From Parabacteroides sp. AD58 (lineage in GTDB: Bacteria; Bacteroidota; Bacteroidia; Bacteroidales; Tannerellaceae), in contig NZ_CP146284.1 in assembly GCF_023744375.2 (NCBI RefSeq), forward strand, positions 248,001 through 312,000: a stretch of DNA of 64,000 nucleotides, in the 5' to 3' direction. The first letter of the stretch is position 1, and each line of letters opens with the position of its first letter. Positions 1 through 10,115 of this stretch are shown piece by piece. A model generated the notes under the pieces. The model had not been told where the DNA came from and did not search any database. It saw nothing but the letters and a program-made list of their open reading frames with translations. A program made the translations under genes and the position numbers.

Positions 1-963
1 ATCAAGCCATCAAAAGAGTATCGGATTACGTTGCGCTCAATTGATTTGGGAGCCATGGAAGAAATACATACTTGGGAAGAATTATCCGACTTCAATAAAG
101 TGGGTTCGCCTTTTTCTATTCCGAAAGCCGCCTTGGCCTTGGCCGGATTTTTACCCCGCTTTTCAGCAGATAAGTTTACTTCATTGGAAGAACAGCTGAA
201 GGACTTCGGCAGTGGCTTGGAGATTACGTTGTTGGCCGCTATTCCGGCAGGTTCAGGTCTGGGGACAAGTTCAATTCTGGCAGCAACCGTTTTAGGTTCG
301 TTGTCCGACTTCTGTGGCTTGGGCTGGGATAAGAATGAAATTGGTAGCCGTACATTGATCTTGGAACAACTGCTCACTACCGGCGGCGGCTGGCAGGATC
401 AATATGGAGGCGTATTACATGGCTTGAAGTTATTACAGACCAACGATGGCTTTTATCAGCATCCGCAAGTCCGTTGGTTGCCTGAATATCTTTTCACGGA
501 CCCATGTTATCGATCTTGTCATATATTGTATTATACGGGAATAACCCGGACAGCAAAGCATATATTGGCAGAGATTGTTCAGGGAATGTTTCTCAACAGT
601 GCCACGCATCTGCATATTTTAGGCGAGATGAAACGTCATGCCTTGGATATGTTCGAGGCAATTCAGTTAGGAAACTTCGAGCAGTACGGCCGTCTGGTAG
701 GAAAGAGTTGGGAACAGAACAAGGCGCTTGATTCCGGAACAAATCCTCCGGCAGTAGAAGCCATTATCAATTGTATCAAAGACGAGGCTTTAGGCTATAA
801 GTTACCGGGAGCCGGCGGTGGCGGATATTTATATATCGTAGCGAAAGATCCGGAAGCTGCCCGTCGGATTCGGCAGACTCTGATGACGAATCCTGCGAAC
901 GTAAACGCTCGTCTGGTAGAAATGAATCTTTCAGATAAAGGCTTGCAGGTAAGCCGGTCTTGA
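1..963 (+). CDS. fkp: Fkp C-terminal fucokinase (GHMP kinase) domain, 5' end outside window
   Basis: The frame is open at base 1 and stops at 961-963, so this is the 3' part of a longer gene. Seen: the GHMP ATP-binding motif PAGSGLGTSS and a glycine-rich C-terminal motif LPGAGGGGYL. Both, with the TTGGGWQDQYGG stretch between them, match the kinase half of the Bacteroides bifunctional L-fucokinase/L-fucose-1-phosphate guanylyltransferase, which makes GDP-fucose from scavenged fucose for surface glycans. The N-terminal guanylyltransferase half should lie just upstream of the window; that is inference. The TTG at 31 is probably internal rather than a start. Confidence 0.85.
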   Translation: MKPSKEYRITLRSIDLGAMEEIHTWEELSDFNKVGSPFSIPKAALALAGFLPRFSADKFTSLEEQLKDFGSGLEITLLAAIPAGSGLGTSSILAATVLGSLSDFCGLGWDKNEIGSRTLILEQLLTTGGGWQDQYGGVLHGLKLLQTNDGFYQHPQVRWLPEYLFTDPCYRSCHILYYTGITRTAKHILAEIVQGMFLNSATHLHILGEMKRHALDMFEAIQLGNFEQYGRLVGKSWEQNKALDSGTNPPAVEAIINCIKDEALGYKLPGAGGGGYLYIVAKDPEAARRIRQTLMTNPANVNARLVEMNLSDKGLQVSRS

Positions 964-975
964 CAGATACAAGAA

Positions 976-1018
976 ATCCGTGCCAGATCTTCATCAGTTC
1001 TGGTACGGATATAAAAAA
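976..1018 (+). terminator. Rho-independent terminator after fkp
   Basis: A 12-bp stem with one G-U pair (ATCCGTGCCAGA at 976-987 with TCTGGTACGGAT at 999-1010) lies 13 bp after the fkp stop and is followed by an A-rich stretch. Its position suits the plus-strand gene. Confidence 0.6.
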
Positions 1019-1054
1019 TCCCGGCTGCTTTCTTTGGGGATAAGCAACCGGGAT
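1018..1054 (-). terminator. Rho-independent terminator after groEL
   Basis: ATCCCGG at 1018-1024 pairs with CCGGGAT at 1048-1054, with further pairing inside. Read on the minus strand the stem is followed by a run of T. It lies about 30 bp past the groEL stop. Confidence 0.7.
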
Positions 1055-1081
1055 TAGTTTATTATCTTATATGGGACGAGA

Positions 1082-2761
<1,680 letters not shown>

Positions 2762-3031
2762 TTAGATGATTGCCAAAATATCTGATTGACGCATGATCAA
2801 GTACTTTTCGCCTTCGAATTCGATTTCCGTACCTGCATATTTGCCATATAATACGGTATCGCCTTCTTTAACCACCATTTCTTCATCTTTGGTTCCGTGA
2901 CCTACAGCTTTAACTTCACCTTTCAACGGTTTTTCTTTTGCTGAATCCGGAATAATGATTCCGCCAACAGTCTTTTCTTCTGCGGCAGCCGGCTTAATAA
3001 GCACGCGGTCTGCTAATGGTTTAATGTTCAT
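2762..3031 (-). CDS. groES: Co-chaperonin GroES (10 kDa)
   Basis: 89-aa lid of the GroEL chamber. Seen: the N-terminal [14 protein letters not shown], the mobile-loop region [11 protein letters not shown] that contacts GroEL, and the roof loop. It is the first gene of the groES-groEL operon. The upstream 190 bp contains an imperfect inverted repeat around 3075-3105 but no good CIRCE element, so heat-shock control by HrcA is not supported here. Confidence 0.97.
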   Translation of the reverse strand: MNIKPLADRVLIKPAAAEEKTVGGIIIPDSAKEKPLKGEVKAVGHGTKDEEMVVKEGDTVLYGKYAGTEIEFEGEKYLIMRQSDILAII

Positions 3032-3168
3032 ATCTGTATAAGTTTTAATTTATAATTTTATAATCGATATTTGTCGGAGTCTTTTTACAACTCTCGCTAA
3101 CATCTCTACCAATAGTGTGCCAAACTGTTTTCAGTTATTTCCAACCTGTCATTATTACCGAATCTGAC

Positions 3169-3216
3169 AAATGCGGAAACAGACACAGGACAACCTGTCA
3201 GTCTGCTTCCGCATTT
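3169..3216 (-). terminator. Long imperfect hairpin after nitroreductase gene
   Basis: AAATGCGGAA at 3169-3178 pairs with TTCCGCATTT at 3207-3216, with interrupted pairing inside. It begins 9 bp past the nitroreductase stop (minus strand). The T-run is weak. Confidence 0.55.
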
Positions 3217-3224
3217 CATGGCTT

Positions 3225-3749
3225 TTACCGGATTATCCGGGCATATCCTTCTTTCCGTGGCTTTGGTTCAGCCGGTGTTGTTGCCGGATAGCCTAACGCG
3301 ATGGCTCCAATTCCGCCTAATCCTTCGGGAAGTCCCATTTCTTTCATGAGTTGTTTGCCTTCTTCAGTAGCGAACATCTCGATTTCCCGGTTAATCCAGC
3401 AGCTGGCAAGTCCTATAGCATGAGCCGCAAGCATCATATTTTCGAGTACGCAGGTCCCGTCCTGAATGGCAAACGGGCAGTCTGTCGGGGCGAAAACCAG
3501 CACATAAGTCGGGGCATCGTAGTAAGGATTTCCGCTTTTACCACGGACAGCCGCATTCATGGCGGCTAACTTTTCTTTCATCTTATCTTGTTGAACGGCT
3601 ACAATATAAGGTGACTGCTGGCCCATTCCGGTAGGAGCAAATGTTCCGGCCCGCAATACGGCGTTCAGTTCTTCATCAGTAATCTGCTTTGATTGGTATT
3701 TACGGCAGCTACGGCGCGTTTCGATCAGTTTTAAAAATTCGTTTTCCAT
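3225..3749 (-). CDS. Nitroreductase family protein
   Basis: 174-aa FMN-dependent oxidoreductase of the nitroreductase family. Seen: N-terminal IETRRSCRKYQSKQ, which supplies FMN-phosphate-contacting Arg/Ser in this family, GTFAPTGMGQQ, and the C-terminal GYPATTPAEPKPRK. Members reduce nitro-compounds, quinones or flavins with NAD(P)H; the substrate cannot be told from sequence. It stands alone between two hairpins. Confidence 0.85.
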   Translation of the reverse strand: MENEFLKLIETRRSCRKYQSKQITDEELNAVLRAGTFAPTGMGQQSPYIVAVQQDKMKEKLAAMNAAVRGKSGNPYYDAPTYVLVFAPTDCPFAIQDGTCVLENMMLAAHAIGLASCWINREIEMFATEEGKQLMKEMGLPEGLGGIGAIALGYPATTPAEPKPRKEGYARIIR

Positions 3750-3870
3750 CTTTTGTAGTTATTTAAGTTATGAATGAATAGAATTCTTCTGCAAATGTAG
3801 AACGGAGAATTCAATTTGGCAAAATATCGAAATTTATGACAGGATGGTATAGCGAGCGGATTAAAAAAAC

Positions 3871-3910
3871 TAAAGCTGGCCAAGAATGTTCCCATTTCTT
3901 GCCAGCTTTA
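3871..3910 (-). terminator. Strong rho-independent terminator after the DUF1349 gene
   Basis: TAAAGCTGGC at 3871-3880 pairs perfectly with GCCAGCTTTA at 3901-3910, extended by CAAGAA/TTCTTG inside. On the minus strand it is followed by seven T residues, and it lies 26 bp past the gene at 3937-4587. Confidence 0.85.
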
Positions 3911-3936
3911 ATCCTGTTACATTCGTATATGTTGTT

Positions 3937-4587
3937 TTATTCGGCGTTTTTCTTCAGCCATTCCAGTCTGCGGCAATCCGGAAGGTGTTTAACCTTGAAC
4001 TGCTCGAAAGTCGCATTGAATCCTTTTCCGTCTGGAGAAGCAGCCATTAAGCCGACCATGACCGGAATGTTATCTTGCAGCCAGGCTGTACGCATCATCG
4101 TATATTCTTTATCATCCAGTGAATAGAAGACTTCGACAGCATCCAGGCGTCTGACAGCTTTAATCCATACATAAGGAACAGGTTTGTCGAGGGTGATTAC
4201 GCTCCAGTCTGAAGTCTTATGTGTAACAACAGTACTTAAATTGAACTTTCCGTCGACAAATTCAATGCCGGTTTTGATATAATTTTCGTGGTCAATGCGG
4301 AGCATTAATCCGGCCTGGTCAAAACGCTGCTTGTAATCACCGCTCACCTTTACTTTAACTTCGAATTCACCTCCATAAGTCGTATAATAAAAAGGAGCAT
4401 CATCTACGGTGAAACCATAGTGCGCTATGCGCCAATAATCACTTTGAGGTGTTACAAACATGGTCAGGGAATTATCTTTGATTTCCCATTGTTCCGGTTC
4501 GTTGAACCACTGCATTTTGTTTAGAGACTGTGCCATGCCCAGTTGTGCTGACACGAGAGCGATCAAGGTAAAAAATAACTTTTTCAT
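3937..4587 (-). CDS. Secreted DUF1349 (concanavalin A-like) protein
   Basis: 216 aa with a clear signal peptide (MKKLFFTLIALVSAQLGMAQ). The mature part matches DUF1349/YesU-like proteins: QWFNEPEQWEIKDNSLTM near the N terminus, then TYGGEFEVKVKV, QAGLMLRIDHENYIKTGIEF and GLMAASPDGKGFNATFEQF. The fold is a lectin-like beta-sandwich, presumably periplasmic or surface-exposed. No catalytic role is established for the family; binding or processing of glycans is a guess. Its promoter seems to share a palindrome with the LuxR-type gene transcribed away from it. Confidence 0.75.
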   Translation of the reverse strand: MKKLFFTLIALVSAQLGMAQSLNKMQWFNEPEQWEIKDNSLTMFVTPQSDYWRIAHYGFTVDDAPFYYTTYGGEFEVKVKVSGDYKQRFDQAGLMLRIDHENYIKTGIEFVDGKFNLSTVVTHKTSDWSVITLDKPVPYVWIKAVRRLDAVEVFYSLDDKEYTMMRTAWLQDNIPVMVGLMAASPDGKGFNATFEQFKVKHLPDCRRLEWLKKNAE

Positions 4588-4682
4588 TTAGTTTTCGTAT
4601 AATTAAATATGAATGAATTCATCAATGAGATATTTCCCGATTTTTCAGTATTCAGTGATTATGCATAATTGCATTTTAGAAT

Positions 4683-4698
4683 TACCTTTGCAAAGGTA
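4683..4698. promoter_or_regulatory. Palindromic back-to-back -7 boxes between the DUF1349 and LuxR-type genes
   Basis: TACCTTTGCAAAGGTA is a perfect 16-bp palindrome made of two Bacteroidales -7 boxes (TAnnTTTG), one per strand. The plus box (4683-4690) points at the regulator starting at 4746; the minus box (4691-4698) points at the DUF1349 gene starting at 4587. No clear TTTG -33 element is present on either side. Confidence 0.55.
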
Positions 4699-4745
4699 CA
4701 GGCCAGGATTATCTTGTACAATGATTATAAATAACCATTTTCGCC

Positions 4746-5510
4746 ATGGATATTATAAAGAAGCTGACCAGCGAGTTTTCCCGACAAGAGTTTGCTCAGT
4801 CGAAGAAAGCTATTTACGCCGAGGAACTTGATAGATATAAAAGAATAGCCAGAGGGTATGCCGAGATTGAAAACGCAATCGTCGTATTGAGTGATATGCA
4901 TGCAAGCACAAGTTATATGTATTATGGTAGTTTTTCCGACATATTGGGCCTGAAGCATTCGGATACTGAGGAAGATCAGATAGGATCGATCTGGGAAGAA
5001 AAGATTCTGCAGCTGATTAACCCGGACGATTTGTATAATAAATACTTGCAAGAACTGCGTTTCTTCCATTTTATGAAGCATCAGCCGAAGGGTCGGCGCC
5101 GTCATTATTTTTTGATGAATATATTGCGGATGAAAGATGCGACAGGGAATTATCATGCCGTTTGCCATCGCTTATTTTATATTCCCGAACCATACGGAAA
5201 CAGCTTGTGGCTGGCTTTGTGTCTGTATAGTCCGTTGGTCATTGATGTCTCTAACAATAGTATGGTGGTGAATTCGGTGACGGGCGAAATGCAGGAACTG
5301 GAAACCAAAAATGATTCAAACATATTATCCGACAGGGAAAAACAAGTACTCCGGCTGATTGATAAGGGATTGATGAGCAAGCATATTGCCGAGAGATTGT
5401 CGATCAGTATAAATACGGTCAGCCGTCACCGGCAAGAGATTCTGTCGAAGCTTCAGGTGAAAAATTCCATTGAAGCTTGCCGGGTTGCCAAAGACTTGGG
5501 CCTTATTTAA
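4746..5510 (+). CDS. LuxR-family transcriptional regulator
   Basis: 254 aa. Seen: a C-terminal LuxR/GerE helix-turn-helix (LSDREKQVLRLIDKGLMSKH, then AERLSISINTVSRHRQEI) at about residues 190-245. The N-terminal 180 residues look like a PAS-type sensor domain, but this is weak. Such stand-alone LuxR regulators are common in Bacteroidota and their signals are mostly unknown. It is divergent from the secreted DUF1349 gene, which is a possible target. Confidence 0.85.
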   Translation: MDIIKKLTSEFSRQEFAQSKKAIYAEELDRYKRIARGYAEIENAIVVLSDMHASTSYMYYGSFSDILGLKHSDTEEDQIGSIWEEKILQLINPDDLYNKYLQELRFFHFMKHQPKGRRRHYFLMNILRMKDATGNYHAVCHRLFYIPEPYGNSLWLALCLYSPLVIDVSNNSMVVNSVTGEMQELETKNDSNILSDREKQVLRLIDKGLMSKHIAERLSISINTVSRHRQEILSKLQVKNSIEACRVAKDLGLI

Positions 5511-6135
5511 GTGTGGTCATATCTGGGAATGGATCTGTTTGTCCCTGATTGACATTTTGACATATTGTCAATTCAGGTATCCTGAAATTCGGCTGTACGG
5601 ACTTCAGTCAGAGTTTGTTGGGTTTTATGCGATTCTCGTGAAGTTGAGGTTTTACAGAAAGAAAGTAAAAGGAGCATAGCTTGAAAAAAATGATCCTCCG
5701 GTTCTTGCAAAGAAAGGAGGAAAAATAAATCCCGTTGGAGACCGGATAAATTTCCTGGCATTTTGTCAAATCAAAAACATCAGTTTTTGGATGAAAAAAG
5801 AGGAGAAAAACAGGTGCATTCGAGGTGAAAAAGCAAGAAAAACGGGAATTGGAGGCAAAATAAACGGGAATTCTTCCCGATTCTCGCCAGATTTGAGTGA
5901 AAAACCGGCGTGTTTTGATAAAAAGCCGGCATGTTTTTAGGAAAATATAGGCATGAATTGTGTCAAACATAGGCATAAAATCCCTTTTTTTATAGGGAAA
6001 AAAGATTGAAAAACCGGCTTTTTCCCTTTGTTTTTAGTTTGAAAGAAATATTCCCCTGTTAGCTAAAATGCCCTTGATTTTGCCGGGAGTTAGGTTCCGA
6101 TTATTTTAACTGTCAAAATGCTAAAAAGGCTTTTG
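5511..6135. other. 625-bp non-coding region with palindromic repeats
   Basis: No convincing gene. The stretch is AT-rich with islands of GCCGGC. From about 5898 to 6032 it has several copies of a short unit (AAAAACCGGCGTGTTTT, AAAAAGCCGGCATGTTTTT, AAAAACCGGCTTTTT) also found near 18.5 kb and 53.25 kb. A 122-codon open frame on the minus strand is made largely by these repeats and is rejected as a gene. Confidence 0.6.
5898..6032. repeat. GCCGGC palindromic repeat cluster, locus A
   Basis: Units with a C-G-C-C-G-G-C type core flanked by A- and T-runs occur at about 5902-5918, 5920-5938 and 6008-6022, with degenerate ones (AAAATATAGGCATG) between. They belong to the same family as the clusters at 18522-18582 and 53236-53305. 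Confidence 0.6.
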
Positions 6136-6855
6136 TTATAAATGCAGGTAAAAGTCTTTAACTAAACTGGTGAAGTCTTCTGTATAAACATGCCGCTCTT
6201 TCTCGATTGTCAGAGTATCGGTTTCTACCGAGGTTGGCTGTTGGTTGGTTATTTCAGCCAATAATCGTTTGGGTTGTGAAGCCGGAGTCGGCAGGACGGC
6301 CGTCTCTTTCCGCAAATAAAGAGCTTCCTTATATATAATAGGTATAAGTCGTTCCCGCTGGTCGAACGGGAGAATGAGGCACAACCTTCCGCCGGGGAAC
6401 AGCAGTTGTTTGCTGCCGCTGATCAGTTCATCCAGCGACAACGTATCTGTATGTCGGGCCTGGTTCCGCTGTTTGTCGGGACATTTCAGGGAATTGATAA
6501 AATAAGGCGGATTGGAAACAATACAGTCATATTGGCGGATTCCGGCAAACTCCGTGACAAAATCGGCAAAAGGGCGGTGAATAACCTGCAGTCGCTGTCC
6601 GAAAGGAGAGCGGTCGGCATTCTCGCGGGCCTGCATACAGGCAGCCGGGTCAATATCCAAGGCGTCTATTATTGCCTGGCAACGCTGGGCGAGCATCAGG
6701 CTGATCAGGCCTGTCCCACAGCCAACGTCGAGGATAGACCGTGTGTTTTCAACAGAAGTCCAGGCACCTAATAATACACCATCGGTGCCTACTTTCATGG
6801 CACATTTGTCGTGCCAGACAGTAAACTGCTTGAATTGGAAATAAGGATTCGCCAT
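6136..6855 (-). CDS. trmN6: tRNA1(Val) (adenine-37-N6)-methyltransferase
   Basis: SAM-dependent methyltransferase that makes m6A37 in tRNA-Val. Seen: the SAM-binding SILDVGCGTGLISLML and the N6-adenine catalytic motif SNPPYF. The frame is open to 6879, but the family's usual N terminus (MANPYFQFKQFTVWHDKCAM) starts at the ATG at 6855, giving 239 aa. It is divergent from lon, with about 100 bp between starts. Confidence 0.85.
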   Translation of the reverse strand: MANPYFQFKQFTVWHDKCAMKVGTDGVLLGAWTSVENTRSILDVGCGTGLISLMLAQRCQAIIDALDIDPAACMQARENADRSPFGQRLQVIHRPFADFVTEFAGIRQYDCIVSNPPYFINSLKCPDKQRNQARHTDTLSLDELISGSKQLLFPGGRLCLILPFDQRERLIPIIYKEALYLRKETAVLPTPASQPKRLLAEITNQQPTSVETDTLTIEKERHVYTEDFTSLVKDFYLHL

Positions 6856-6905
6856 CTTTTTTCTGATTATGAACTGCAAAATTAGAGAGATTCTACTATT
6901 TTTTG

Positions 6906-6913
6906 TACCTTTG
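6906..6913 (+). promoter_or_regulatory. lon promoter -7 box
   Basis: TACCTTTG fits TAnnTTTG and lies 44 bp before the lon start. The -33 TTTG is not evident. Confidence 0.55.
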
Positions 6914-6957
6914 GCACGTTTATTGTATAAAATTTATACAACTGCTTAATTAGAAAT

Positions 6958-9417
6958 ATGAAGAGTAAAAAGAAAATATTCTCCGACCCCTCGTTTATGA
7001 CAGACGAGCCGATGGACATTGTTATACCAATTCTGACAGACTGTGATAACGATGATGATTTCTCGGAAGGAATTGATAAGCAGATAACGGAAGTACCTAT
7101 TCTTCCGTTACGCAATATGGTTCTTTTCCCGGGAGTTGCCTTACCTGTTATGATAGGCCGAACTAAATCCATGAATCTGATCAAAGACAAAGCAAATTCA
7201 AAAGCGATGATTGGCGTAGTTTGCCAGCGTGATATGGAAGTGGATGAGCCAAAACAGGAAGATTTATATACCGTTGGGGTTATTGCCGATGTACTTCGAG
7301 TATTGGATATGTCGGATGGCATGACAACGGTCCTTTTACAGGGAAGAAAGCGTTTTGAATTGCAGGAATTGACACAGGATGAACCTTACCTGAAAGGGCG
7401 GATTTCCTTTATTGATGAACAAGTTCCTGAAAATCCAGATAGAGAGTTCAAGGCTGTGATGTCGAACATCAAGGACTTGATGATCAAGATTATGATGGCT
7501 ACCAACGAACTGGCTAAACGGGAGTTGGCTCATGCTATCAAAAATAATAACAATGCGTTGTATCTGGTTAGTTATGCAAGTGCCAATCAGCTGAATGATG
7601 TGGCTGATAAGCAGATGTTGCTGGCAACTAACAATTTGAAGGATAGAGCTTATAAGCTGCTTACTTTATTGAACAAGGAGTTTCAGATGATAGAGTTGAA
7701 GGCTTCTATCCAGATGAAGACGCAGGAAGATATTGATAAACAGCAGAAGGAGTACTTTCTGCAGCAACAGATCAAGACTATCCAGGAAGAATTGGGTGGA
7801 AATACCGGCGACCGGGATATTCAGGACTTGAAAGAGAAAGCCATGACTAAAAAATGGCCGATGGCTGTTGCTGAGATCTTTGATAAAGAGCTTCACAAGT
7901 TGCAACGCCTGCATCCGCAGTCTCCGGATTACTCTGTGCAGATGCAGTATGTGCAGACAATTGTGGGATTGCCTTGGGAAACGTATTCGACAGATAATTT
8001 TAATCTGAATCATGCACGCCGTATTTTGGACCGTGATCATTACGGACTGGAAAAAGTAAAGGAACGTATCATCGAACATCTGGCTGTATTGAAGCTGAAG
8101 AAAGATATGAAGTCGCCGATTATTTGTCTTTATGGTCCTCCGGGAGTAGGAAAGACATCGTTGGGACATTCTATTGCGGAAGCTTTAGGCCGGAAATATG
8201 TGCGTGTATCGTTGGGCGGTTTGCACGATGAAGCTGAAATCAGAGGTCATCGCCGTACCTATATCGGAGCGATGTGCGGACGGATTCTGAAGAATTTACA
8301 GAAGGCCGGTACTTCTAATCCGGTATTTATCTTGGATGAGATCGATAAAGTGACAAATGATTTCAAGGGAGATCCGGCAGCTGCGTTGCTGGAAGTGCTG
8401 GATCCGGAGCAGAACAGTACGTTCCATGATAATTATCTGGATATTGATTATGACCTGAGTCATGTGATGTTTATCGCTACGGCCAATAACCTGAATACAA
8501 TCTCTCAGCCGTTGCTGGACCGTATGGAGCTGATAGAAGTAAGCGGATATATCCAGGAAGAAAAGGTAGAGATCGCTGCCAAGCATCTGGTTCCGAAAGA
8601 AGCGGAGATTCACGGACTGAATAAGAAAGATGTAAAGTTGCCGAAGAAAACCATTCAGGCGATCATCGAATCTTATACCCGTGAGAGCGGCGTGCGCGAA
8701 CTGGATAAGAAGATTGCCAAGCTGATGCGTAAGCTGGCCTTTAAAAAGGCTTCTGATGAAGCATTGCCTTCTCAGATTAAGCCGGAAGATCTGCATGATT
8801 ATTTGGGCCCGGTTGAGTATACGCGCGACAAGTATCAGGGAAATGCCTATGCTGGCGTCGTAACCGGTCTGGCCTGGACTGCCGTAGGTGGTGAGATTCT
8901 GTTTGTCGAAACCAGTCTGAGCAAAGGAAAAGGCGGAAAGCTGACCCTGACCGGTAACTTGGGTGATGTCATGAAAGAATCGGCCATGCTGGCTTTGGAA
9001 TATATTCATGCGCATGCAGCTTTATTCGGTATTGCCGAAGATATGTTTGAAAACTGGAATGTTCATATCCATGTACCGGAAGGAGCCATACCGAAAGATG
9101 GTCCGAGTGCAGGTATTACGATGGTGACTTCATTGGTTTCTGCCTTTACACAACGCAAGGTGAAGAGTAACCTGGCTATGACCGGCGAAATAACCTTACG
9201 TGGAAAAGTGCTTCCGGTAGGTGGTATTCGGGAAAAGATTCTGGCTGCCAAACGGGCCGGCATCAATGAGATTATCTTGTGTAAAGAGAATCAGAAAGAC
9301 ATAGATGAAATCAAACCCGAATATCTGAAAGGGCTTACATTCCATTATGTAACCGATATCCAGGAAGTCATCAAGCTGGCTTTACTGGATGAGAAAGTGG
9401 AGAATCCATTATTCTGA
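6958..9417 (+). CDS. lon: ATP-dependent protease Lon
   Basis: 819-aa cytosolic serine protease that degrades misfolded and regulatory proteins. Seen in order: an N-terminal LON substrate domain (VPILPLRNMVLFPGVALPVM, from about residue 44), a coiled middle region, an AAA+ module with Walker A GPPGVGKTS and Walker B FILDEIDK, and the C-terminal protease domain with the Ser-Lys dyad (DGPSAGIT for Ser, GKVLPVGGIREKILAAKRAG for Lys). The length is normal. Confidence 0.97.
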   Translation: MKSKKKIFSDPSFMTDEPMDIVIPILTDCDNDDDFSEGIDKQITEVPILPLRNMVLFPGVALPVMIGRTKSMNLIKDKANSKAMIGVVCQRDMEVDEPKQEDLYTVGVIADVLRVLDMSDGMTTVLLQGRKRFELQELTQDEPYLKGRISFIDEQVPENPDREFKAVMSNIKDLMIKIMMATNELAKRELAHAIKNNNNALYLVSYASANQLNDVADKQMLLATNNLKDRAYKLLTLLNKEFQMIELKASIQMKTQEDIDKQQKEYFLQQQIKTIQEELGGNTGDRDIQDLKEKAMTKKWPMAVAEIFDKELHKLQRLHPQSPDYSVQMQYVQTIVGLPWETYSTDNFNLNHARRILDRDHYGLEKVKERIIEHLAVLKLKKDMKSPIICLYGPPGVGKTSLGHSIAEALGRKYVRVSLGGLHDEAEIRGHRRTYIGAMCGRILKNLQKAGTSNPVFILDEIDKVTNDFKGDPAAALLEVLDPEQNSTFHDNYLDIDYDLSHVMFIATANNLNTISQPLLDRMELIEVSGYIQEEKVEIAAKHLVPKEAEIHGLNKKDVKLPKKTIQAIIESYTRESGVRELDKKIAKLMRKLAFKKASDEALPSQIKPEDLHDYLGPVEYTRDKYQGNAYAGVVTGLAWTAVGGEILFVETSLSKGKGGKLTLTGNLGDVMKESAMLALEYIHAHAALFGIAEDMFENWNVHIHVPEGAIPKDGPSAGITMVTSLVSAFTQRKVKSNLAMTGEITLRGKVLPVGGIREKILAAKRAGINEIILCKENQKDIDEIKPEYLKGLTFHYVTDIQEVIKLALLDEKVENPLF

Positions 9418-9590
9418 AATAGATTTATATATTGATGGACAGAAGTTGCAGCAGGGAACTTATTGGGAAAGAGTTCTGATCTGGCTGTGACTTCTGTTTT
9501 GTTTTTTGACATGTTTTGTTTTCAATTGTTGTTAAATTGACTGATTTTCCTTTTCTTTGCAAATAATTCTAGAAGAACAGGCGAAAACGG

Positions 9591-10004
9591 ATGAAACTCA
9601 AGGAACGGATATCTTATTTTATGGTACTGATGGCAAGCTTTCTGGTTTTGCTCTCGGTCGTTGTTCCTCATCATCATCATGCTGACGGTTCTCCTTGTTA
9701 TGAATGGCTGTGGAAGGGTGTTTCTTCCGATTCTCATACGCATTCTCAGGAAAGTGATCATGACCATGCCACAGACTGTACCCATAATCAGGCATTAAAA
9801 CCGGCCATCGAGAAACATGTCGTATCTGACGACATACATCTTTGGCTTGTTCCTTTATATTCCTTTTTTAATCTGCTGCGTCAGAATGATTCTGACTGGC
9901 TTTGCGCCTTATTTGAGCAAGGGCAGACTGTGTATCAGGAAACCTTGCATACCTCGTGGATTCCACGGGCCACTGGATTACGGGCGCCTCCTTCTCTGAT
10001 TTGA
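9591..10004 (+). CDS. Small His-rich exported protein ahead of a metal efflux operon
   Basis: 137 aa. Seen: an N-terminal hydrophobic signal or anchor (ISYFMVLMASFLVLLSVVV), then HHHH and a run of His/Asp (SHTHSQESDHDHATDCTH), a second hydrophobic stretch, and a C-terminal IPRATGLRAPPSLI. Small proteins of this type, sometimes labelled DUF6769, precede Cus/Czc-type pumps in Bacteroidales. Metal capture in the periplasm is inferred from composition and place; no enzyme motif is visible. Confidence 0.65.
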   Translation: MKLKERISYFMVLMASFLVLLSVVVPHHHHADGSPCYEWLWKGVSSDSHTHSQESDHDHATDCTHNQALKPAIEKHVVSDDIHLWLVPLYSFFNLLRQNDSDWLCALFEQGQTVYQETLHTSWIPRATGLRAPPSLI

Positions 10005-10018
10005 TTTTCTATTGTAAA

Positions 10019-10041
10019 GGAAAGCAAAGACTTTTGCTTTC
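10019..10041 (+). promoter_or_regulatory. Hairpin between the His-rich gene and the efflux genes
   Basis: GGAAAGCAAAGACTTTTGCTTTC can fold into a short hairpin, 75 bp before the membrane fusion protein gene. It lacks a T-run, so it may tune read-through or mRNA stability rather than terminate. Low confidence. Confidence 0.3.
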
Positions 10042-10115
10042 AGGCAGATTATTCATCTGAATGCAGGTGAATGCTGTAACTATGAATTTATGCTATTAAT
10101 CAAATCAGAAATCAA

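Noticed and set aside
3060..3110. CIRCE operator before groES
   Set aside because: The inverted repeat there is imperfect and does not match TTAGCACTC-N9-GAGTGCTAA.
5608..5976. 122-codon open frame on the minus strand
   Set aside because: It is rich in Phe, Arg and Ser codons from the A/T-runs and GCCGGC repeats, has no domain or proper start context, and overlaps the repeat cluster.
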